From NCBI GenBank assembly GCA_045577475.1, contig JAZNIM010000231.1:1-13827 (forward strand): 13,827 nucleotides of DNA. Reading direction: 5' to 3'. Below, piece by piece: positions 5,796 to 11,854 of the stretch. The notes beneath the pieces are model-generated. The model was not told the origin of the DNA and did not search any database. It saw only the letters and a program-made list of their open reading frames with translations. The number at the start of each line of letters is the position of its first letter. Position 1 is the stretch's first letter. Made by a program: the position numbers and the translations under genes. This DNA comes from UMGS1387 sp045577475. Lineage in GTDB: Bacteria > Bacillota > Clostridia > Oscillospirales > CAG-382.

Positions 5796-7112
5796 ATGAA
5801 AAAAACAATATTGTTTATTATTACCGCCCTGTATCTTTGCACCGCCTCATTTGCCGCATCACTTTCCCCCGCAATCGGAATACTTTCAAAACGACTTGAA
5901 ATGAAGCACTGCATAACACAAAACACCTGCGTTTCCTTTGAAAAGGACAGCTTTGACGGCTATTTCGGCAAGGACACAAAAACCATTACCGTCACCGGCC
6001 TTCCCGATGCCTCCCACGGAACTCTGTCCTGCAAGGGTTTTGAGCTGATGGAGGGACAAGTTTTATCACGTGACAGTTTTCAGCTTATGTCATTTACTCC
6101 CGCTGAAGGCTTTAGCGGACAAACGGATTTTTCGCTTTCATCGGGTGACAGCATTTTAACCTGTAGCATTCTTGTATCCGAGGTGCTCAATCAGCCTCCC
6201 GTCACAGGTGCTCAAAAGGTTGACACTCAGCAGAACATCGCCCTGCACACCACGTTTTCTGCCGCCGACCCCGAAAACGACCCATTATCCTACGAAATCG
6301 TAAAATATCCCAGACACGGAAGCATTTCCATCAACGACAACGCCGGCTTATTTATTTACCGTCCCGAGGAAAGCTACCGCGGAAACGACTATTTCACCTA
6401 CAAGGCTGTAGACGCTTTCGGCAATTTCTCCGAGCCGCAGAAGGTTGAAATCAAAGTATCAAAGCCTGCCTGTGAAATGTATTTTTCAGATATGGAAAAT
6501 CACTGGGCACACAACTCTGCCGTTAAAATTGCTGCAACGGGGCTTATGACGGGTGAGCTTTCTCCTGAAGGCAACCGTGTTTTCAATCCCCAAGGCGATA
6601 TGACAAGAGGTGATTTTCTTGCCCTCTCCCTTATAACTGCAGGTCACGAAAAAGATATCCCCTATGTTTCACAAACCGTTTTTGCTGACGACCACTTAAT
6701 CCCCGGCAACATCAAAAGCTATGCCCAGTATGCCTACGACAAGGGTATTATAAACGGCTACAACAATGGAGACGGCAGTGTTAATTTTGAATCATCAGGC
6801 TCAATCACACGTGCAGAAGCCGCCGTAATTACAGACAAAATATTAGGTCTTGAAAAACATCCTCTCACAGCAAGCGCCGCCTATACCGATGCTGCCGCCA
6901 TCCCCTCCTGGGCATCGGGAAGCATAAGCAGTCTTACAGCCTGCGGCATTATAAAGGGTGCACCCACGGGCGAAATAAGTGCGGAAAAGGTACTTTCAAG
7001 AGCTGAAGGTGCACAGATTATCTGCAACGCCTCACAGTATCTTGAGGACAAGCAGCAAAACGAAAAGCCAAAGAAAAAAACATTATTCAACCTGTTCGGT
7101 CTTCTCGGTTAA
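5796..7112 (+). CDS. Secreted cadherin/Ig-like protein with three SLH domains
   Basis: A 438-aa exported surface protein. The signal peptide is clear (MKK, hydrophobic core to residue 18, likely cleavage after ASFA at 20). Residues about 45-130 form one beta-rich region with a THGTLS-like SHGTLSCKGF segment; residues about 133-222 match a tandem Ig/cadherin-like module (NQPPVTGAQKV, AADPENDPLSYEIVKYPRHG, YRGNDYFTYKAVDAFGN). Three S-layer homology repeats follow at about 228-280 (FSDMENHWAHNSAVKIAATG), 295-350 (ending GSITRAEAAVITDKILGL) and 362-412, which normally bind pyruvylated secondary wall polymer. The tail is Lys-rich (EKPKKKTLFNLFGLLG). The ATG at 5796 has GAAAGGA upstream; the frame is open farther upstream but that part overlaps rplL. 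The specific role is unknown. Confidence 0.9.
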   Translation: MKKTILFIITALYLCTASFAASLSPAIGILSKRLEMKHCITQNTCVSFEKDSFDGYFGKDTKTITVTGLPDASHGTLSCKGFELMEGQVLSRDSFQLMSFTPAEGFSGQTDFSLSSGDSILTCSILVSEVLNQPPVTGAQKVDTQQNIALHTTFSAADPENDPLSYEIVKYPRHGSISINDNAGLFIYRPEESYRGNDYFTYKAVDAFGNFSEPQKVEIKVSKPACEMYFSDMENHWAHNSAVKIAATGLMTGELSPEGNRVFNPQGDMTRGDFLALSLITAGHEKDIPYVSQTVFADDHLIPGNIKSYAQYAYDKGIINGYNNGDGSVNFESSGSITRAEAAVITDKILGLEKHPLTASAAYTDAAAIPSWASGSISSLTACGIIKGAPTGEISAEKVLSRAEGAQIICNASQYLEDKQQNEKPKKKTLFNLFGLLG

Positions 7113-7138
7113 AACAGAGTGTTGCCAATACTGCAAAA

Positions 7139-7168
7139 AGAGGCTGCCTCAAGGCAACCTCTTTTTTT
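7139..7168. terminator. Bidirectional terminator between the SLH gene and the knuckle operon
   Basis: AGAGG, a C-A mismatch, and TGCC pair with GGCA and CCTCT around a TCAA loop, with T's to the right (7163-7169) and A's to the left. It can therefore end both the plus-strand SLH transcript and the minus-strand operon that stops at 7182. Confidence 0.85.
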
Positions 7169-7181
7169 GCATTATAGATTA

Positions 7182-9821
7182 CTAACCTTTACACTGGTAA
7201 GACGGATGTCCACGCTTGCCGCAGCTTTCACACCTATGGTCTTCGGTAGCATGAACATCGGAACAATAAGCACACTTCTTATCACATGATGATACTCCAT
7301 GTCCTCGCTTACCACAGTGCTCGCACTGGTGTCTTTCTGTCTTATGTCCCTTGTCACCGCAAATACTACAAACATCCTTCGCCGGGCAGTTGTCGGGACT
7401 ATGTCCCTTGTTGTTACAGTAGGAACAAACATGGTCGGCTGTTGTATGTGTTTCATTCTTTCCGCAAAATTCACAATCGTACTTATTTCTCGCATCTTCT
7501 GCTTCTTTTGGACAAGAGCTTCTGGGATGACCGTAGCCCTGACAGTAAGGACAGTAGTGTCTGGCAGTATCATGGTTGTCATTCTCTCCGCAGAAATCAC
7601 AATGGTGTTTCTTACTCGGGCAGTTAGCCTCGGTATGTCCCTTGCCGCCGCACTCATTACACGGATGTCCCGAGGAGGTATGCTGATACCCTCCGCAGTA
7701 CTTGCAGGCTTCGGTCTTACAGTTCTTTTTATCATGACCTGTCTTTCCGCACTTTTCGCAAACGTGACCCGATGCTTCGTGCGTAGGAGAATCACAATAT
7801 GTACATCTCTTTACCTTACAGCTCTTTTTGTCATGACCGTACTGTTCGCAGTTTGTACAATAGTGTCCTGATGAGTCGTGCTCAGTAGAGTCGCAATAAT
7901 CACAAAGCATCGACTTACAAGTCTTATACCAATGTCCCAACTTGCCGCAGTTTTCGCATACATGCTCTGAAGCTACGTGTCCGTATGTTTTACACAGCGT
8001 ACATTGCTGTGCAACACAGGAACTCTGGCCGTGGCCCTTTTGGCTGCATCTTTCACAGACATGTTCTTCTCTTGTGTGTCCCTGAGAACCGCAAATATTA
8101 CATATCTTTACAGTACACGATTTTTCACTATGACCCTTGTTACCGCACTTTGTGCACACATGTCCTGCAGAGTCATGGCCCTTTTCACCGCAAATGCTGC
8201 ATATCTTTACGGTACAATTCTTTTCGCTGTGTCCCTTTTCGTAGCACTTACCGCAAACATGGTCAGATGTAGCATGATTTCCTCCGCAGTAGCTACAGGT
8301 CTTATTGGAAGTATACAGGGTACATCTTGAGTCTTTTTTATTTGTATGACCGTATTCTCCGCAGTCACTGCAATGGGTTTCCCATCTGTCGTGTCCCTTT
8401 TCGCCGCAAATCTCACAGGTATGGTTTGCTGTGTCATGAGCAACAGAGCCGCAATAGTCACACTCTTCTACCGCATTATGCTCACTGCATTCGGATGCAG
8501 ACTTGTCATAATGACCGTATTCTCCACAGTCACGGCAGTGTGTATCATTTTCTGAGTGACCTATGCCATAGCATTTACCGCATACATGTCTTCTTGTTTC
8601 GTGGTTTTCTCCGCAATATTCACAGGCATTATTCCTATAAGCACATCTGTAATCGTTCTTGTTTGAATGTCCGAATTCTCCGCAATCTCTGCAGTGTACT
8701 TCGTCCTCGCCATGACCCTTCTTGCCGCATTTGTCGCAGGTATGACCTGATTTGTCGTGATTCTTTGAACCGCAAACCGGGCAGGTCTTTACGTCACAGG
8801 TGTTTCCGGAATGACCCTTTTTGCCGCACTTTTCGCAAATATGATTATCCTTGGTATGATCAGGCTCACCGCAGAAATCACAGGTAGGATGCTCATCGGA
8901 GGCATGCTTATATCTTTCGGGATCATTTTCACCGCAGTATATACAAACCTCATGCCCATCGGTAGCATGGTCCTGAGAGCCGCAATGTTCACACTTGGGG
9001 TGATCCTTTGACTTATGCTCAGTCGTGCCGCAGAATATACAGGTAGTAATCTCCATCAGATTTTCTGCAACAATTTCATCCCGGGTACAAAGACGCCATT
9101 CACCGTCGCTTGTCTGCTCCTCAAGGTCAACCTTATTGATAACCTTATACTGTTTATCATTTCTTATGTATACACATTCCTTGTTTCGGTAACCCGCTTT
9201 CACCTTGGCGTCCTTTTCATCATCCGTTACAATCTTTCTGTCGCCGTCGGGATGATACATAACATAAACCTTTTCGGTATACCAACGGTCAAACTCATTG
9301 ATGGCGGAATTTGTATACTGCTCAACTTCGCCGGGAAGAACACGCATATATTCGCCTTCTACGTTATAGAGCGTAACCTTCTTTTCAATTTGGGTTTCGA
9401 TGCGAATAACCTCTGTTTCTTCCTCAATACCCAGAAGCATTCGCATAATCTGAGGATTTCTGTTGACAATTACAACTCCAAGGCATATTACAAGAGCACC
9501 AACCAAGGACCACATGGAAATCAATATGGTCTTAAGCTTTTTTCTTGAAACCTTTTTCTTTTCCTTGCTCTCAGTTTTTGGGTTTCCTCCCTCCTGATTA
9601 GCTTGCTGTACGGAATATTCACCATCAGCAGGCATTTCAGGTGCAGAATTTTCACTTTCCTGCATCACATTTTCAACAGAATTCTCTGTGCTTTGTGCGC
9701 CTTGCCACGCTCCTTCTGCTTGCGGTACATTTTCGTTATCAGCAACAGGGGGCTGCATTTCCTCAGGATTTTCACCGTACCCTTGCTGATTTTCACCGTT
9801 TGTGTTTGGAACATCGTTCAT
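7182..9821 (-). CDS. Membrane-anchored giant zinc-knuckle array protein (879 aa)
   Basis: Unrecognised protein. Residues 1-85 are an acidic, Gln/Asn-rich low-complexity cytoplasmic tail, 86-98 a basic stretch (KEKKKVSRKKLK), and 99-119 one transmembrane helix; positive charge before the helix predicts an outside C-terminus. Residues about 145-250 form a juxtamembrane domain with DRWYTE (179-184) and GYRNKECVYIRND, shared with the neighbouring paralogs. From residue 261 to the end the protein is about 36 tandem zinc-knuckle-like units. CCHH units (CX2CX4HX4H) mostly alternate with classic CX2CX3GHX4C units; the commonest two-unit period is 33 residues. Three longer units (for example CSDCGEYGHTNKKDSRC) interrupt. 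Zinc binding is predicted from ligand spacing only. ATG start with AGGAG at 9831-9835. Last gene of the operon; the array DNA is internally repetitive. Confidence 0.85.
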   Translation of the reverse strand: MNDVPNTNGENQQGYGENPEEMQPPVADNENVPQAEGAWQGAQSTENSVENVMQESENSAPEMPADGEYSVQQANQEGGNPKTESKEKKKVSRKKLKTILISMWSLVGALVICLGVVIVNRNPQIMRMLLGIEEETEVIRIETQIEKKVTLYNVEGEYMRVLPGEVEQYTNSAINEFDRWYTEKVYVMYHPDGDRKIVTDDEKDAKVKAGYRNKECVYIRNDKQYKVINKVDLEEQTSDGEWRLCTRDEIVAENLMEITTCIFCGTTEHKSKDHPKCEHCGSQDHATDGHEVCIYCGENDPERYKHASDEHPTCDFCGEPDHTKDNHICEKCGKKGHSGNTCDVKTCPVCGSKNHDKSGHTCDKCGKKGHGEDEVHCRDCGEFGHSNKNDYRCAYRNNACEYCGENHETRRHVCGKCYGIGHSENDTHCRDCGEYGHYDKSASECSEHNAVEECDYCGSVAHDTANHTCEICGEKGHDRWETHCSDCGEYGHTNKKDSRCTLYTSNKTCSYCGGNHATSDHVCGKCYEKGHSEKNCTVKICSICGEKGHDSAGHVCTKCGNKGHSEKSCTVKICNICGSQGHTREEHVCERCSQKGHGQSSCVAQQCTLCKTYGHVASEHVCENCGKLGHWYKTCKSMLCDYCDSTEHDSSGHYCTNCEQYGHDKKSCKVKRCTYCDSPTHEASGHVCEKCGKTGHDKKNCKTEACKYCGGYQHTSSGHPCNECGGKGHTEANCPSKKHHCDFCGENDNHDTARHYCPYCQGYGHPRSSCPKEAEDARNKYDCEFCGKNETHTTADHVCSYCNNKGHSPDNCPAKDVCSICGDKGHKTERHQCEHCGKRGHGVSSCDKKCAYCSDVHATEDHRCESCGKRGHPSYQCKG
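7185..9041 (-). repeat. Zinc-knuckle coding array of the 879-aa protein
   Basis: About 36 units at two alternating spacings; the two-unit period is often 99 bases. CCHC units have E, T or K, not an aromatic residue, right after the first Cys; the CCHH units often have Y or F just before the second Cys (CDYC, CEFC, CSYC). The third-type units are at ordinal positions 8, 11 and 14. The third unit has an insertion between the second Cys and the first His. Confidence 0.85.
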
Positions 9822-9881
9822 GTCTTTGCACTCCTACCTTTCATTATATATCACTATATGTTCAAATACATTATCCGAATA

Positions 9882-10397
9882 CTAACCTTTGCTTTGATCC
9901 CACATTTTTACTTCGTATCCTTCACTTTCATAGTTGTCACGGTCACTGGCGTCAATTATTTCGCCTTCTCCCATTTCATTTTCAACGTAAATACATTCAA
10001 AATCACGGTAACCCATTTTTTCGTAATCCGCCTTCTGAGCAGCAGGAACAGCAGTTACCTTGCCGCCCTCGTTGCAATGATACATAGCGACAACTTCTTC
10101 TGTGAACCAACGTTCTTCTTCAGGCAAATCCATTGCCAGCATTTCTGCAGCTTCGGAAGCAGAAAAGTCCTCTATTGCCGACAGGCTGTACAGAGTTACA
10201 ACCTCTCCGTCAACATACTGAACCTCTGTCTTTGTTTCGCCTTTAAATTTATCCTCAAGCATGGGACGGAAAATAATCAGCCCCAGCCAAACCGCAAGAC
10301 CTGCTGCCAACACCCACAATGCTATAAGTGCCGCAATAAGCTTCTTGCGTCGTTTTCTTGCATCCAGAACATTTTGTGGAATATAAATGCTTGCCAT
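9882..10397 (-). CDS. Knuckle-less paralog of the array proteins (171 aa membrane protein)
   Basis: Unrecognised single-pass membrane protein. A basic N-terminus (LDARKRRKK, 11-19) precedes a helix at about 20-43, so the C-terminal 125 residues should lie outside. That part matches the juxtamembrane domain of the neighbouring array proteins: VVTLY (66-70), ERWFTE (95-100), VVAMYH, then MGYRDFECIYVEN (128-140), closest to the 879-aa protein. It stops (TAG) at the point where knuckles would begin. The last two codons plus stop (AAAGGTTAG) and the next two bases are identical to the end of the 879-aa gene. Start ATG at 10395-10397, with GAGG about ten bases upstream. It is 60 bases upstream of the 879-aa gene and 40 bases downstream of the 464-aa gene, in the same operon. 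A deliberate scaffold subunit or a deletion derivative are both possible. Confidence 0.82.
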   Translation of the reverse strand: MASIYIPQNVLDARKRRKKLIAALIALWVLAAGLAVWLGLIIFRPMLEDKFKGETKTEVQYVDGEVVTLYSLSAIEDFSASEAAEMLAMDLPEEERWFTEEVVAMYHCNEGGKVTAVPAAQKADYEKMGYRDFECIYVENEMGEGEIIDASDRDNYESEGYEVKMWDQSKG

Positions 10398-10437
10398 AAA
10401 GTTATCGCCTCGTTATCATTAATCAATATTATTGCTT

Positions 10438-11832
10438 TTATCTGCTGTAAGGTGCCGAATACTCTCTGCACCTAAAATACGTTTTATCCGAGTGGCCATA
10501 CTGTCCGCAATCCTCGCAGTGGGTATCATCCTCACCATGACCGATTCCTTCGCACCTCACGCAGATGTGAAGTCTTGAGTCGTGGTCGCCGCCGCAATAG
10601 TCGCATTCTTTTGGTGCCTTATACCTATCGCACCTTGAATCCTTTTTATCCGCATGACCGTATTTTCCGCAATCCTTACAGTGGGTATCCTTTTCACTAT
10701 GTCCCACTACAGAACATTTCTCACACACATGTCCTGCTCTGTCATGACCTGTTTTTCCGCATATATCGCATACCTGAGCATTGCATGAACCCTCGCCGTG
10801 ACCTTTTATACCGCAACGCTCGCAAATATGTCCGTCTTTCTGATGTCCCGTAACACGCTGACAAATGGTGCAGCATTCTCTTGACTCATGTCCCTTGCCT
10901 TTGCAGTTTGTGCATACATGCTCTGATGTGGCATGATATTCAAAGCATAAGGTACATTCTTCAGCCTCGCATGTTGCAATTCCATGTCCCTTTTTTTTAC
11001 AACGCTCGCAAATATGTCCGTCCGTCTTATGATCCGTAACACGCTGACATACGGTGCAGCACTCCTGCGACTCATGCTCTCTGCCGCCGCAATGGGAACA
11101 GACATGGTCAAAGGTAGGGTGGTTTTGTGAGCAATAGTTGCACTTGAAATACTTATTATCGCCGCTGTCATATTCTGCCTTGGTTATAACCTCATATTTT
11201 GAAGGATTTGCCTGATACTCCGTCAAAGCTATAACCTCTGCCATTTCAATAACAGCATCTTCATATGCTTCGGTAACCTTTACGTAAATCAGAGGTTCTT
11301 CAAAGTATAAAATGCCGTTATTGGGGTCATCCCAGCTTCTCATATCACGGGTGACTATGGTTCTTCCATCTTCGTCGCCGCCTGCGTATTTATTGCTGTA
11401 ACCTCTTGGGTCGGTGTCATCCTTTTCATAAACAGCGTAGCCGTAAATGACTTTTTCAAAGTACCAGCGTTCTTCAAAGGGCAATGAATCATCGGTTTTG
11501 GAATAAGCCTCCTCGGGATTTTCCACTGTCATTTCAGTGCCGTCGGGACGGAAAAGATATATCGTTTCATCATCCTCAACCATATCGGACAAATCGAAGA
11601 ATCTATCTTCCAAATCTTCATATGAAACCTCTTCATCACGGTTATCATTATCCCATTCATCCTTGTCGCCGTACAAGTAATCCAAAAAGCCCGTGACTTT
11701 CATAATCGTCAGTGCAGCAAACACGCCGAGAATACAACCTCCCAAAGCAATGAGAGATACAAATATTCTTTTAAGCCTCATGTTTTTTTGCATCGCAGGA
11801 CTCATCGGTTTTTGGGGGTGTTTGTTGTTCAT
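10438..11832 (-). CDS. Membrane-anchored zinc-knuckle array protein (464 aa)
   Basis: Unrecognised family; close paralog of the 652-aa protein directly upstream. The N-terminus MNNKHPQKPMSPAM is identical in both. A basic stretch is followed by one helix at about 23-44 and an acidic linker (55-90). The juxtamembrane domain spans about 90-225 with ERWYFE (121-126), YAVYEKDDTDPRGYSNKYAGG and LIYVKV. From residue 231 there are about 14 zinc-knuckle units, including a 62-residue tandem duplication (231-292 and 293-354) and two third-type units (CKDCGKYGHADKKDSRC, CEDCGQYGHSDKTYFRC). The protein ends ten residues after the last Cys, inside a linker that continues into further knuckles in the paralogs. 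ATG start with AGGAG at 11839-11843, two bases past the upstream stop, so translation is probably coupled. Confidence 0.87.
   Translation of the reverse strand: MNNKHPQKPMSPAMQKNMRLKRIFVSLIALGGCILGVFAALTIMKVTGFLDYLYGDKDEWDNDNRDEEVSYEDLEDRFFDLSDMVEDDETIYLFRPDGTEMTVENPEEAYSKTDDSLPFEERWYFEKVIYGYAVYEKDDTDPRGYSNKYAGGDEDGRTIVTRDMRSWDDPNNGILYFEEPLIYVKVTEAYEDAVIEMAEVIALTEYQANPSKYEVITKAEYDSGDNKYFKCNYCSQNHPTFDHVCSHCGGREHESQECCTVCQRVTDHKTDGHICERCKKKGHGIATCEAEECTLCFEYHATSEHVCTNCKGKGHESRECCTICQRVTGHQKDGHICERCGIKGHGEGSCNAQVCDICGKTGHDRAGHVCEKCSVVGHSEKDTHCKDCGKYGHADKKDSRCDRYKAPKECDYCGGDHDSRLHICVRCEGIGHGEDDTHCEDCGQYGHSDKTYFRCREYSAPYSR
10468..11142 (-). repeat. Zinc-knuckle coding array of the 464-aa protein
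   Basis: About 14 units. Two 186-bp tandem copies (10957-11142 and 10771-10956) encode the same four-unit set; within them 23 bases are identical at exactly 186-base offset (10814-10836 and 11000-11022), so this duplication is recent relative to the rest of the array. Confidence 0.85.
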
Positions 11833-11854
11833 GGTTTTCTCCTATTTATTCTTG
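11795..11854. repeat. 60-bp perfect direct repeat, copy 1
   Basis: Identical base for base to 13767-13826. It covers, on the minus strand, the last two codons and stop of the 652-aa gene, the 13-base gap with the AGGAG site, and the first 12 codons (plus one base) of the 464-aa gene. Identity spans coding and noncoding bases alike, so it reflects recent duplication rather than only protein conservation. Confidence 0.95.

Noticed and set aside
7185..9041. CRISPR-like periodic DNA
   Set aside because: The periodicity is imperfect, has no unique spacers of constant length, and is fully explained by coding of knuckle units in one open frame.
9822..9881. Promoter (TATAAT) in the gap before the 879-aa gene
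   Set aside because: A TATAAT-like hexamer exists in the A/T-rich gap on the minus strand, but there is no -35 at proper spacing, so the gene is more simply read from the operon.
7286..10475. Open frames on the plus strand and in other minus frames across the array genes
   Set aside because: They are shadows: Cys/His/Gly-rich codons read as Thr/Val/Ala-rich or Arg-rich nonsense in other frames, with no ribosome sites or domains.
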